A stretch of DNA of 64,000 nucleotides from Apodemus sylvaticus (lineage: Eukaryota; Chordata; Mammalia; Rodentia; Muridae): NCBI RefSeq assembly GCF_947179515.1, contig NC_067472.1, positions 177,644,078 through 177,708,077 of the forward strand. Direction: 5' to 3'. The notes under the pieces were generated by a model. That model was not told the DNA's origin, did no database searches, and saw only the letters and a list, made by a program, of their open reading frames with translations. Below are positions 22,446-33,020 of this stretch, in pieces. A program made the translations under genes and the position numbers. Each line of letters opens with the position of its first letter. The stretch's first letter is position 1.

Positions 22446-23885
22446 CACTAAAGGGTGAGAGGTTCTGTCAACCTTAGGAGGGTGGGATCTGGCGGGAAGA
22501 AGTAAGTCACTAGGAGTGGGTCTTTAGGGATATATTACTCCTGGCCTGTTCCAGCCTTGAAGTGACTAAGCGCCTAGCAAACCAAGCAGTCCCAAAACAC
22601 TACTCATGGTGGACAATGACCCTGTGCTAGAGCCTGCCCACCTAAAAGCCAGAATCTCAGCCTCCAAGGGAAGCTTGGGAACTTTACTCCCTTATAACAC
22701 TGACCTAATCTTTGCATGGAGACTGCTATTTACATTAAAATTGGTCACATAATGAAAAAAAAAAAAAACATAGTTCATTAATATGCTAAGAAGTGCTAAT
22801 TTGAACATTGCCGAAAAGCAATTGCGAATTCCATCTTGCAACCCGCAAATTTGATGCAGTGCAAATGAGGGCTGATGGCCCTGTCTGCAGACACTCGGAT
22901 TCATATGCTCTCCATCTCCCCTCCTCAGAGGCAGAGGTGGGCTTCAGGATGCGTGTGGCTGACTGCTCCCTTCTGAGAAGAAGCTGTAAGAATCTGGGGT
23001 GACCTGGATGCAGTCTCTCGGTGCTAAGGGGAGGGCTAGAAAGAGGGGTGCACACGGGGATGCTGAAAGACTGGGGTTGACCCCAAATGTTCTGTAAGGT
23101 GTAACTAGATCAGAACCACACCTGCACCCAAGCCATCCCTCTCAACCTCACTTCTGATGGTGTCCCCAGCGATGGCTCTCAGCAAGGGAGTCCAAGGCAG
23201 TCAAGGATGGAGGTAGGCCATGAGCCTCTCAGGGGGGAATGGGAGGCAGCTCAGTGGGTGGGAGCTAAAGTCCAGGGACCAACGTTTCCAGGCTGAGCTG
23301 ATCCAGCCATTTTCTTACCTGCACAGGAGCTGGAGAGTGCAGCGTGCACCTGACAGGAAATCAGGATGGAGGCAGATTGCCCTTGAAAGTCCCTTAGGAC
23401 AGCAGGGCATGAGAGGCCAAGCTTCCTTCTCTGGGAAGATGACACACTAACACCCACTCTAGGGCCACCATGGCACCCCCTTAGAACACTCAGAGACCAG
23501 GCCTGGCTTCCAGTCTTACTCGCACTCGACACAGAAAGGCCGTTCTAAGATGCATCCCAGCCACACACTAGCCCTCCAAAGAAGTTTTTTAGCTTGGCCC
23601 ATTGCCACTTTAAAATAACCAAAGGAGAGAGGCCATGTAGGTCACCCTTACACCTACTGAGGCCCTCTCCCCACTCCGGGCCTCCCAGACTCCAGGGGAG
23701 CTGTTTATGCCCTTGTGGGTCCTGCTTTCACACACCTGAAGGGTTCAGTTCCTGCTTTCTAATCTCTTGGGTTTCTTCTCCCATCTTCTGGCAAAGAGGA
23801 TTTCAGCCGCATCTCCATGGTGCTTGTCACACCCGAAGTCACCTCTTTTTTGCAAATCCATGTAGAATAGAAGCTTCACCTGGGT
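22446..23885. other. unique noncoding stretch
   Basis: No gene recognised. It contains an A-run (22755-22768). Open frames around 23220-23887 overlap on both strands without domains. Confidence 0.45.
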
Positions 23886-23889
23886 AAGA

Positions 23890-23980
23890 ATTTTGTTCTT
23901 ACTCATAATACCAAGCACTAAGAAGGTTGCCTGGCATGTGATAGCTTTTTGGTAAGTCTTTGTTGAACAAGTGAGTTGAT
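23890..23980 (+). mobile_element. MIR fragment (3' region)
   Basis: GCCTGGCATGTGATAGCTTTTTGGTAAGTCTTTGTTGAACAAGTGAG follows the familiar mammalian MIR 3' order (short words only quoted in part: GCCTGGCATGTGATAG, TTTGTTGAACAAGTGAG). MIR is an ancient tRNA-derived SINE. Confidence 0.65.
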
Positions 23981-24179
23981 GGCCAACCTCTCAGGTTATA
24001 GCACATGTGATATTTCAAGTACTTCTTAACTTCTTAACTTCACTCAAACTGTGTAACAATTAAACCTATTTCACAAATTTAAAAAAAATAAATAAAAGGC
24101 CCTAAAGCACAGTGAGGGAAATTGTCCTGAAACACGGCAAGCAGGGGATAGATAAGGTATGTACTTCTTTTCTTTTTTA

Positions 24180-24356
24180 AAGAGTTGTTGATTCATTTGA
24201 TTTTACGTGTATATGTGTGTCCTGTGTGTATGTATGTGAAACACGTGTTTGAAGGTGCCCACTGAGACCAGAAAAAGGTGTTGGATTCTCTGAATCCAGT
24301 TGTAAACCGACCAGTATGGATGCGAGAAACTGAACCTGAATCCTCTCCAAGAGCAG
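24180..24356 (-). mobile_element. B2/B3-class SINE, minus strand, interrupted (tail-side part)
   Basis: The plus strand shows the reverse complement of a B3/B2 body: GTGCCCACTGAGACCAG, a segment near 24275-24300 ending in ATCCAGTTGTAAACC, then TCCTCTCCAAGAGCAG. The element stops at 24356, where another SINE has inserted, and resumes at 24616. Confidence 0.75.
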
Positions 24357-24615
24357 GAATGGTGGGGCTTGAGAGATGGCTCTGTGGTTAAGAGCACTTT
24401 TGGCTCTTGCAAAGGACCCAAGTTCAGTTCCTCACACCCGCATGGTGACTCACAATTGTCTGTAAGTCCAGTCTCAGGAGCCCTTGAGGTCTCTTCTGAT
24501 CTCCTTGGGTAGCATTCTCAAGAAGTATGCCATGTATACACTAAAGGGAGTGAGTTTGTGTGCACACCTACACACACACACACACACACACACATTTAAT
24601 AAAAGTAGCTTTTAA
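24357..24615 (+). mobile_element. B2/B3-class SINE inserted into another SINE
   Basis: Starts GGGGCTTGAGAGATGGCTC (tRNA-derived head), contains TTCAGTTCCTCACACCC (box B region) and CATGGTGACTCACAA, then a (CA)n tract (about 24571-24594) and an AATAAAA tail. It is flanked by an 8-bp direct repeat AAGAGCAG at 24349-24356 and 24616-24623, a target-site duplication from L1-mediated insertion. Confidence 0.85.
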
Positions 24616-24660
24616 AAGAGCAGCAAGTATTCTTAGTCGCTGAGCTGTCTCTCCAGCCGT
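24616..24660 (-). mobile_element. head of the interrupted B2/B3 SINE
   Basis: AAGAGCAGCAAGTATTC then GCTGAGCTGTCTCTCCAGCC, the reverse complement of the SINE head. It continues the element broken at 24356. Confidence 0.8.
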
Positions 24661-26026
24661 ATCAATTACTTTTCTCGGTCACCTTCCTGATGGATGAGAC
24701 AGGACACCTGACATAGCAACAAGCAGCATAAGGACGGAGGCTTCACTTTGGCACTCAGTCCCGGGACCCTGTCATACAGTAGCTCCATTTGTAACAGTGG
24801 CTATGACTTCTCACATCTTGGAGGACCAGGAAACAGGCACTCGAAGTGGGTGCTATCTTAAAGACCAGTTCCCAGTGAGCCTCTCTCCTGCTGTGTAAGA
24901 CACATGTCCCAAAGGTTCTAAAACTCCCAAAATGGCACCAGTAAGCAAGTGTCAAAAGTCACCAACCTCTGAAGATATTTCATATTCAAGCCATAACAGA
25001 CTAGGAGAACTGAACACGGTCTAGGACCTCGACCTCTACAGCTGATGTTTGATTAGCCTGGAGTGATCACATGAAAAACTAAGTTTGAACCTCTTTTCTG
25101 AGCCCAAAAATATACACTCATGGACCCTCTTTGGTTACAGAATACCTTTTCTGATTCCTAGAGGAAGGTAGGCCAGTCCCCTTCACTTCTCATTTAATAT
25201 TGATTTATCTAAAATACACAACTCGGTATGGAAGGTTCCATTGGCATCTACTCGAGAGTCTGGGGTTGATTCATTAATAGGTTAGGCAGCTGCCCACCAG
25301 ATACCATAGCATTGTAGGCTAAGTGCTTCCAATCACACATGCTTAGACACACACATCACAAATCAACCCTCAGCCCCTTCCCCCAGGAGACAGGATGGCA
25401 GGAATCAACCAATACATCCTACCCCACCACTGTTCTGGGGCAGCTGTGTGTGGGTATCTCATGAAGGCCATGCCTGACCCAGCACTGCCCAAGCATGGCT
25501 TAAGACCTTTGCAATACGCCAATAACCCCTGAGAACCAAATAAAGGTTCAGGAAAAGTGCTCCCTGTCTCCCGAGGGATGCCATGGGTCGAGCCCCATAA
25601 ATAACCCCATTTGACCCAGAGACCATGTTGCATGAGAGTCTGTGAAGATAATCATTGAATATACTGCAAAGGACATAGGACCACTGGGGGGAAATGGCAG
25701 AGAAATGGACCACCCAGGAGTCTAGGATGTGCACAGCCCTCAACCTCAGAAACCTCATCTCACTTCCACCCTCCTAGAGCATCTCCCAGTGTCCCCGGCC
25801 CACTGGCTGCAGTGCTCTCCAGCTTCTTGTGGCTTCCCTCACCCGGGTTCCCAAATATGGACCACCCCGCAGCATCTTTGATGCTTTCTGCCTCAAAATC
25901 CAGTTCAAGGTTCCCTTATGGAGAGAAAGAGTAAGGAGGGATATAGAAATATGGAAGCCACCCGTTCCTTTCTCCTCTTTCTCTCCTCTTGTGTTATTCT
26001 TCATTTTGGTTTGGGTTTGGGGTTTT
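24661..26026. other. unique noncoding stretch
   Basis: No gene or repeat family recognised. Overlapping open frames near 25370-25758 (minus strand) have no domain. Confidence 0.45.
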
Positions 26027-26028
26027 TC

Positions 26029-26067
26029 TGGTGGTGGTGGTGGTGGTGGTGGTGGTGGTAGTAGTAG
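26029..26067 (+). repeat. (GGT)n-(AGT)n trinucleotide repeat
   Basis: About ten TGG units (26029-26059) followed by three AGT units, adjoining a B1 copy. It may have grown from the A-rich/T-rich tail of that SINE, as microsatellites often do. Confidence 0.9.
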
Positions 26068-26165
26068 TTTGAGGCAGTATCCCATGCTGCTACCCAGGCT
26101 GGCCTGAAATTCACAGCAATCCTCCCACCTCAGCCTCCTGAGGGGAAGGATTACAGGCATAGACA
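26068..26165 (-). mobile_element. B1 SINE, minus strand
   Basis: The plus strand reads TTTGAGGCAGTATCCCATGC, CCCAGGCTGGCCTGAAATTC, CTCAGCCTCCTGAGG and GATTACAGGCATAGAC, the reverse complement of B1. Confidence 0.85.
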
Positions 26166-27511
26166 CACACACACACCCACTCCTGGCTTCTTTCTCTGCC
26201 TCTTGTTTCCAGAAATATCAACAAGAGTGGTGACCCCTCCACGCGAGCCCCCACCACCTGGGCCTGAGCTCCATCTTGAATGATAGATCCCCTTTCCCGT
26301 GTCTCACAGTTTCACCACCGCTACCCCAGTCAGTTCCAGAAATCCACAGGAGTAGGGCCGCCCGTCCTGAACGGCCTACTTTAACCGTTTACACCGCCCG
26401 TCCTGGAGAGAAGCCCAACCAGGGAAGCAGCTCAGCGTCTCTACTGAGACCCTTCTGGAGTTTATAGCAAAATAAACCTGTCCTCAAGACAAGCCGCCCC
26501 CTCATCTTTCTCTTTTTCCTTCTTACACGTGAGATAGGAAGTCTCCCCCGGGGTCTAGGGTAGTAGAGGGAACCAGAAATGGTCCATTTCCCCCAGGGTG
26601 TAGTTTCCCAGACTTGTACAAAGTCAGAAGAGAAAAATAAATGAATCTACTATTCTACCTTGTCACTGCCTGGAGGAAACTGTCATTTTAGAGGGATGGG
26701 CTTGTCCATTTCAACCACACTGCAAGAAAATGGTGTCGTAGGGACGCGGAGTAGCAGGAGAGGCCAGTTCAAGCCAATGTAAGAAGCCTCGCTCTCCTAC
26801 CTTTTCCCCTTCGCTACTAAATAATGCGCTGGATTTCTGGGTTTATGCATCAGTCTCATAACTTTGATGAATGTGAGTCCACAGCAGGTTGCTATTAACA
26901 CCTTGCAAAGATGGCCTCAGGCCAGTGCCCTTCTGTCTTAACAGTTCCTAGGAAGCCCCCATCCATACCTCTGCCCCAGCCTATAGCAGTCACACTCACA
27001 GAGGGAAAGGTTCCGGGAGGAGCCAGCAGCAAGCTGGAGACTAGGGAATGACGTGTCCCCTTTATCACTGCTCACTCCCTGAGTTCTCCCAGGATGACAT
27101 CTTCTCGTAAGTCAGGCGCCCAGTGTCAGCCACCAAGAATAACTGCTGGCCCGTCCTGAAGTTCCTAAGTGCCTCGGATGCCAGTTAGAGCTGATAATTA
27201 GAATTCACTGCAACTCCAAGAACACGCAGCCAGTCCACGGCCCCGGTCCTCCTGTGACCTGGTTGTGAGGCCAGTGATTTAAAACCTTGGTGGACAGATT
27301 AGCCACACCTGGTTCCCTCCTTGAGGAGGAGAATTACAGCCATAGACAAAAGACGGAGAAGAAGATGCAGAGGGATGTCCCAATTAAGGGTCGTCCTGAA
27401 TGAGTAATTTGAGGGGAAGATCAAGGAGGAGAATAAAAATGTCCCCCATTTGTCCTTCCAGAAAAACATCCTACACTCACCGCAACCTGTGATAACCGCA
27501 TCACACAACAA
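26166..27511. other. unique noncoding stretch
   Basis: No gene or repeat family recognised. The part at 26800-27200 has mixed composition. Confidence 0.45.
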
Positions 27512-27600
27512 CAGACTGGGATGGGGGTCAGCTTGTTCGTGAACCTGTCAGGGTCAGACTGGGATGGGGGGGATCAGCTTGTTCATGAACCTGTTGGGGT
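27512..27600 (+). repeat. tandem duplication, about 43-46 bp x 2
   Basis: The unit CAGACTGGGATGGGGG / TCAGCTTGTTC / TGAACCTGT occurs at 27512-27554 and again at 27555-27600. The copies differ by a few substitutions and a short insertion. Confidence 0.9.
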
Positions 27601-28076
27601 GCCAGGGTACAGGCAGCATGATTACTAGTCTTCACTTTCACAGGTAATAAATACACTCAAAAGAAAAATACATTTTACCGGGCATTTTACCCCCACACCG
27701 AACATACCATGTTCCATCTGGCTTTTGCTAATTATTTACATTGTAGTCTCAGGGTGGTCAAGAGAATGCACAAGTATCTTCTCATGAGACTCCAGGTCAT
27801 TAATATTCTTTTAACATTTGATAGGTTCCTGTCTAAGACCCACTGTGATAGCAGCTACTGCCCACGGCAGTGGAGTCAACAGGAAAATCTGCAAGGTGCA
27901 TGCCTGCCAATCTCTTGGGATACTTGAGGAAAAATGTTCCTGTCACCAACAACCAAAACTTTTTGGTGAGTTGAGCCATTCAGGAAGAAGGCTGTGGATG
28001 CAACCACAAATCTGAAATTTGAAGACTTGGGGTGGAGACTCAGATCTGACACCAAGCCGTTCTGTGACTTGTCCAT
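27601..28076. other. unique noncoding stretch
   Basis: No feature recognised. Confidence 0.4.
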
Positions 28077-28383
28077 TGTGTCAGTTGGTTTTGTCCAATT
28101 GACACAAACTAGAGTCACCTCAGAAAAGAGATGTTGAGTTGGGAAGATGCCCTCAGCAGAATGCCCTAGAGCAGGTAGGTTGGCCCAGGTTGTGTAAGAA
28201 GGCAGGCTGAGCAAACCATGAAGAGCAAGCCAGCTAGCAGCACCCCTCCATGGCCTCGGCTTCAATTCCTGCCCTGACTTCCCTTCACAAACAACTATAA
28301 CCTATAAAACAAATAAGCCCTTTCCTCCCCAAGTTGCTTTTGGTCAGAGTGGTTCATTACAACAACAGAGAAACCAGAGTAAG
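28077..28383 (+). mobile_element. solitary LTR-like element (MaLR type suspected)
   Basis: Starts TGTGTCAGTTGGTTTTGTCC, contains CAATTGACACAAACTAGAGTC, TTGTGTAAGAAGGCAGGCTGAGC and a CCCTTTCCTCCCCAAGTTGC segment near its 3' end, and ends in a GAGAAACCAGAGTAAGG segment. This is the order of abundant rodent MaLR-like LTRs. No internal retroviral genes flank it. Confidence 0.6.
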
Positions 28384-29160
28384 GTTTCAGTTTCCTTTGT
28401 GAACTGGGAGCCTCCTTCCTACTTCAGTCTTAATCCTGCTTCAAGGGTAGCACTCAGTAACCTACTCAGGGGAGTCGCTATGTGGGGCAAGGAGGGCAGG
28501 AAAGAAAAGGTATTTGGGAGGAGCTACATGAGTGAGCAAGGGCTTGGTGAAGGGCAGAAGCACTGTAGTGATCCCAAGAGCCTCAAAAGGACACCCCACA
28601 TCTCCAGGAAAATAGGGCAGTGTGCAGCTGTAATCCCAACACACAGACACGAAGAATGAGTCAGGAGAAACATGAGCCTGTGGCAAGTTTTAGTGTTTAT
28701 ATCTGTGTCAAAGAAAAATAAGAGGAAGAGGAGAAAGAAGAAAGAGAATAAAGAAGAACAAAAAGAGACACCCCTTAAAATGCCCCTAGTAGGTGGGGGT
28801 TTAAATGTTGTAAGTACAAATGTTCTGAGATACAGGACCCCAGAGAAGTATGTCAGCTCGGGACAGAATACCCACTGTTTTCTCTGAGGCCCACTGGGGC
28901 TCTCCTGGTGGCCAAACCAACTGAAGCCATTCCTCCATAGCAGCCTGCTATCAGCTTCCTGAGAAACTAGGAAAAGCAGAGAACGTTGGGAAATTAGCAG
29001 GATGGGATATTAGGCATCTGAGAGACTCTGCAGGGCTAAAATTCTCATTCCACATCTGGAATGAACAGCCTTCCCCTCCCTGCATAGGTTTTCCAGTGCC
29101 CTTGTGACCAAGTGAAAGCCCACAAGCCAAGGAAAATGGGAAGCTCAGCTTTGGAGAGGA
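28384..29160. other. unique noncoding stretch
   Basis: An A/G-rich tract at about 28708-28770 and a weak B1-like word (GTGCAGCTGTAATCCCAACAC at 28623-28643, quoted in part). No gene recognised. Confidence 0.45.
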
Positions 29161-29257
29161 TGGTGAGAGTGGCTAGACTAAAAATGGTTCCTAGAGAGTC
29201 ATATTTGAATGATTGGTCCCCAGTCAATAGAAATGTTTGGGAAGGATTAGGAGGTGT
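29161..29257 (+). mobile_element. ORR1-like MaLR LTR, 5' part (interrupted)
   Basis: GACTAAAAATGGTTCC, TTTGAATGATTGGTCCCCAG and TTTGGGAAGGATTAGGAGGTG follow the 5' half of ORR1-type rodent LTRs. The element is interrupted at about 29257 and resumes at 29641 with the shared word AGGTGT. Confidence 0.65.
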
Positions 29258-29640
29258 AATGGCCATTCTTGGTTGTCAACTTGACTTTATCTGGAACTAA
29301 AACACCAAAATAGAGGGCACATGTGTGGGGGATTTTGGCTTCATTTAAAGTAGGAAGATCTACTTCTTATCTGGATTTTTGAGTTAGAAAGACAGACCTT
29401 CAATCCAGATCTTTTGAGCTGGGAAAAGACACACTTATAATTTGGATCTTTAATCCAGATCTAATATGGGCCGAGCCCTCTGCTGAAAGCCTATATAAGA
29501 ACACAGGAAAAAAAAAAAAAAAAAGCTCTTACTCTTTGCCTGCTTGCCCTCACCTTGGTAGCGAGTCCATTCCTTCACTGGCATTAGAGCCTACCTCTTT
29601 GGGATTCCAGCATATACTGAAGACCATCTTTTTTTTTTTT
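29258..29640 (+). mobile_element. MT-like MaLR LTR fragment nested in another LTR
   Basis: TGGTTGTCAACTTGACTTTATC, AGCCTATATAAGAACACAGG, TTGCCTGCTTGCCCTCACC and TTCCTTCACTGGCATTAGAGCC (each quoted in part) follow MT-type LTR order, with a TATA-like word near 29490. The fragment stops before the expected 3' end and is followed by a T-run at 29629-29640. AGGTGT occurs at both junctions (29252-29257 and 29641-29646). Confidence 0.65.
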
Positions 29641-29937
29641 AGGTGTGGCCTTGTTGGCAGAAGGGTGGCCTTTTTAGAAGAGGTGTGTGTGTCACTAGCG
29701 GTAGGCATTCAGGCATTTCAAAAGCCCACACCAGGCCCAAACTCAAGCTCTCTCTGCCTGTAACTTATGGATCAGGTGAGAACCCTCAGCCACTGCTCCA
29801 GAGCCCTGCCTGCCTGCCACCACACTCCCTGCCATGATAGTAATGAAACTGTAAGCAACTCCCCAATTAAAGGGCTTCCTTTTTAAATTACCTGGGTCAT
29901 GGTGTCTATTTTCAGCAAGAGAACAGTAACTAAGACA
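29641..29937 (+). mobile_element. ORR1-like MaLR LTR, 3' part
   Basis: GGTGTGGCCTTGTTGG, GGCATTTCAAAAGCCCACACC, GCCTGCCTGCCACCACACTCC (each in part), CCCCAATTAAAGGGCTTCC and the terminal AACAGTAACTAAGACA complete the LTR begun at 29161. The terminal CA fits LTR structure. Confidence 0.75.
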
Positions 29938-30317
29938 ATGGTGACCTGTCACCCACAAACCCAGCCTTGGATGTTCCATGTCAAGGAATGCAAAGCTCTA
30001 CATCAAATGAGTAAAGAGTTATCTGCTCCTCAGTGACCTCCCACAAGGGCCCATCAATACACCTGCCTTACCTCAGGCACCCAAGGTCAAGGTTGGCATG
30101 AGCTGATGAAGAGAAAGGCCACAGAAAAGCAAAGTTAGTCACTACCTACATCAAGACACCTGACACCCCAACATGGGTCTGATAGTTTATTCTCTTAACA
30201 ATTCAATACCAATGAAGAAATGTGACATCATAGACCATTTGCCTATGCCACCAGAAGCCACCAGAGCATCCTCAGTGTTGACTAACCTTGAAGGCCTCAG
30301 CAAAGGTTTCCTGAGGT
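29938..30317. other. unique noncoding stretch
   Basis: No feature recognised between two LTR copies. Confidence 0.4.
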
Positions 30318-30487
30318 TCTGTTTTATTCACTGTTCTAATGCTGTGAAGAGACACCATGACTATAGCAACTCTTATAAAGGACAACTTTAATAGTTTCAG
30401 AAACTTAGTCTGTTATCACCGTGGCAGGAAAATGGTGGTAGGCATGGTAGACATGGTAGGTACTAGAGAAGTAGTTGAAAGCTATAC

Positions 30488-30530
<43 letters not shown>

Positions 30531-30709
30531 CCTGGAACTGGCATAGGCTTTTGAAACCTCAAAGCCCCACCCCACCCCCCAGTGATGCACTTCCTCCAAG
30601 ACAGCCACACCTCCTAATCCTTCTAATCCTTTCAAAGAGTTCCACTTCCTAGTGACTAGGCATTCAAATATATGAGTCTATAGGGGCCATTCTTATTCAA
30701 AACATCACA
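30318..30709 (-). mobile_element. ORR1-like MaLR LTR, minus strand, with internal (GA)n
   Basis: The plus strand shows reverse-complement LTR order: GCTGTGAAGAGACACCATGAC, CAACTCTTATAAAGGACAAC, AACCTCAAAGCCCCACCCC, CTTCCTCCAAGACAGCCACACC, GAGTCTATAGGGGCCATTC (each in part), ending near ACATCACA. A (GA)n run of about 20 units (about 30489-30528) lies inside. Confidence 0.75.
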
Positions 30710-30744
30710 GATTCTGAGTCTTATTTTAGGAGCACATCGTTACC

Positions 30745-30865
30745 TAATGGGATCTTAAAGGTTCATTATGTCTGAACCTTTGTGACAGATAGGACCAACC
30801 AAGGTTCAAAGAGGTGGTGTAACTCATTTAAGACCAGACCTTGGTCAGTGACCCAAGTCATACAT
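30745..30865 (-). mobile_element. possible MIR fragment
   Basis: AACCAAGGTTCAAAGAGGTGG followed by TGTAACTCATTTAAGACCA resembles the reverse complement of the MIR core. Short and diverged. Confidence 0.45.
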
Positions 30866-30944
30866 CAGCAAGCTGCACTTGAGATCCCACTGGGCTGAGG
30901 TCCTTGTCATAACATGCATAAGCTAAAGGCACAAGCCCTACAAT

Positions 30945-31368
30945 TCCACTTTGTCCTGGTGACCTCAGCCTAGAACCATCTAAAAGGAGAGCCTCAACCG
31001 AGGAATTGCTTGGGACAGTTTGGCCTGTAGGCATGCCTATGTCTTGATTGTTAACTGGTGCAGGACAGCCCAATCCATTGTGGGTGGTACCATCCATAGG
31101 TCTTCACCTGTATAAGAAGAAAACCAGTTGAGTATAAGTTAGCCTGAAAGCTAGCTAGCAAGCAGCATCCTCTGTAGTTCCTGTATATTTCTTTGGCTGT
31201 GATGGGAGTTTCTTGGTCAGAAGCAATGCAGTTATTGCTTTAGTTCCTGACTTGATCTCTCAAGATTGTGATCTGGAAGCACCACAATAAACAAATGAAC
31301 CCTTTCCTACCCTGGTTGCTTTTGGTCAGAGTGTTTTGTTACAGCAGCAGAAAGCAAGCTAGCAAACA
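30945..31368 (+). mobile_element. solitary LTR-like element (MaLR type suspected)
   Basis: CCTGTAGGCATGCCTATG, CCAATCCATTGTGGGTGGTACC, ACAATAAACAAATGAACCC and GGTTGCTTTTGGTCAGAGTG (in part) repeat the order seen in the copy at 28077-28383. It ends AGCAAACA. The two copies belong to the same family. Confidence 0.65.
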
Positions 31369-31379
31369 TAGGCTGTGTT

Positions 31380-31475
31380 CAACCTCTGCTCCACTGGCTA
31401 TGTGAGATTCGGAAATCTATTTCACTTTCTCGGCCTCCATTTTGCCATCTGTTAAATGGATCCCTAAAACTTTAC
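31380..31475 (+). mobile_element. MIR fragment (core)
   Basis: TCTGCTCCACTGGCTATGTGAG, CGGCCTCCATTTTGCCATCTG (in part) and TTAAATGGATCC follow the MIR core order. An ancient mammalian SINE. Confidence 0.7.
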
Positions 31476-32689
31476 CTTTTGTCAGGACATGGGATCCAAC
31501 CAAGTGGCAGACTTACTGAGTCAGGCCGGAGCCTGCAGAGAACTCCTGCCATCCTTTCATGGGGAATGAGAGTACATTTAGTGCCACCTGGAGATGAAGG
31601 GATACATGCCCACGGCAAAGCATGAATGGGCTCCTTTCCTGAACTTGGGCAAGACTAGGAAGCTAGCACGCCTACACAGCACCAGCATCCTGGAGACTAA
31701 AGTGGGGGTCACCTTTCGTTTAAGTACCACATACAGTGAACTGAACCCCACCATGTTGGTTTTGGAGCTCATCAAAACTGGAGCTTTTTAAGCACAAGGA
31801 CCCACTGTGGATGCCACAATGCAGTCACCATATTATTTCCCTCTTCCTCTCCCCTAAACCAGCAGTTTCTAGGGACAGTATGGAGTGGCACTCTACACTA
31901 GGAGCCACCTCCATACTTGCAGGGGCAGCGCCAAAGCAGAATCTCAAACCCAGGCTCAACGCCTAGAAGTGATGGATCATGATGAAGTCAGGCACCTCAG
32001 TATCCACTGAGTCCATGGCTTGGGGATAGCATGGGGGTCACCAGCCAAGGGGCACAGACTAACAGAGAGTAATTAAAGAAAAACAAAACAAAAAAAACGC
32101 TTCTGAATGAAGTATCCCAACAATCACAGGACAGGAGCCCATAGTCATGATCTTGGTTGTGGCTCCTGAGGACCTGGCCTAGAGTTTTGATCTAAGCCCA
32201 TGTGACACCAAAAGCCACAGGAATAGTTCATTTCCCAGCCAAACTGCCACACAGGAAGACAAATAATTTAACCAGGAACAATGCTTCACCAGAAGGAACA
32301 TGTCAAAGATAAAGAAAAAAAGAAAAAAGAAAAAAGAAATCATAACCCAGGGAAAGTTAGGCAGAAAAAGAAGGAAAAACAAACTTGCTTTCGCTGGGCA
32401 TTGTCCTGTGCCAAAGCTGCACACAGTGCCCCGGGAAAGCGTTCTCAGAGAAAGTGTCTCAGAGAGAGTGAGCAGGGGTAGCTGCCTGCCTCAGGTGTGG
32501 CAGCAAGGAGAAGCACGCTTCTTGAAGGATTAGAAGTGGGGCTTCAGGCAGAGAAGAGAGTCTATTGTGAGTTCATAGAGCCCACAGTAGGTCCACAACA
32601 GATTATTTGGTTTGTGGGCAATGCCAGTCCTTAGAGATGCTCTCAGAGGGTGCCTGCCTGGCAGGGCACCGCTGCTCTGTGTGTGCACT
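31476..32689. other. unique noncoding stretch
   Basis: No gene seen. An A/G-rich low-complexity tract spans about 32305-32380. The open frame at 32612-32899 runs into the (TG)n tract and is an artefact. Confidence 0.45.
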
Positions 32690-32815
32690 TGTGTATGTAT
32701 GTCTCTGTGTGTGCATGTCTGTGTGTCTGTGTCTGTGTATATCTGTGTATGTGTATCTGTTTATCTGTGTATGAGTGTGCCTGTATATATGTGTGTGTGT
32801 GTGTGTGTGTATGTA
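32683..32815 (+). repeat. imperfect (TG)n microsatellite
   Basis: TGTGTG units interspersed with TGTC, TATC and TATG variants, ending in about 11 pure TG units (32790-32811). Confidence 0.9.
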
Positions 32816-32834
32816 GGTTGGTGTAAGAGAATCT

Positions 32835-33020
32835 CAGGTATTGTTCCTCACACTGGTTGTCTACCTCGTTGCAGTTTTAATGCAACCAGGCTAGGCTAGC
32901 TCTCACACCAGGGATCCTCCTGACTCTGCTGCCCATCACTAAGATTGCAAACGTGTGGCACCACAGCTTGCTTCTTTTGTTTTACAGATGGGTTCTAGAG
33001 ATGAAATTGGGTAGTACTTT
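32835..33020 (-). mobile_element. B4-like SINE, minus strand
   Basis: AGGCTAGGCTAGCTCTCAC, CAGGGATCCTCCTGACTC, CACTAAGATTGCAAACGTG and GGCACCACAGCTTGCTTC follow the reverse-complement body of B4-type elements. GATGGGTTCTAGAGATGAAATTGGG (in part) resembles the start of the ID-like head region. Confidence 0.55.
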
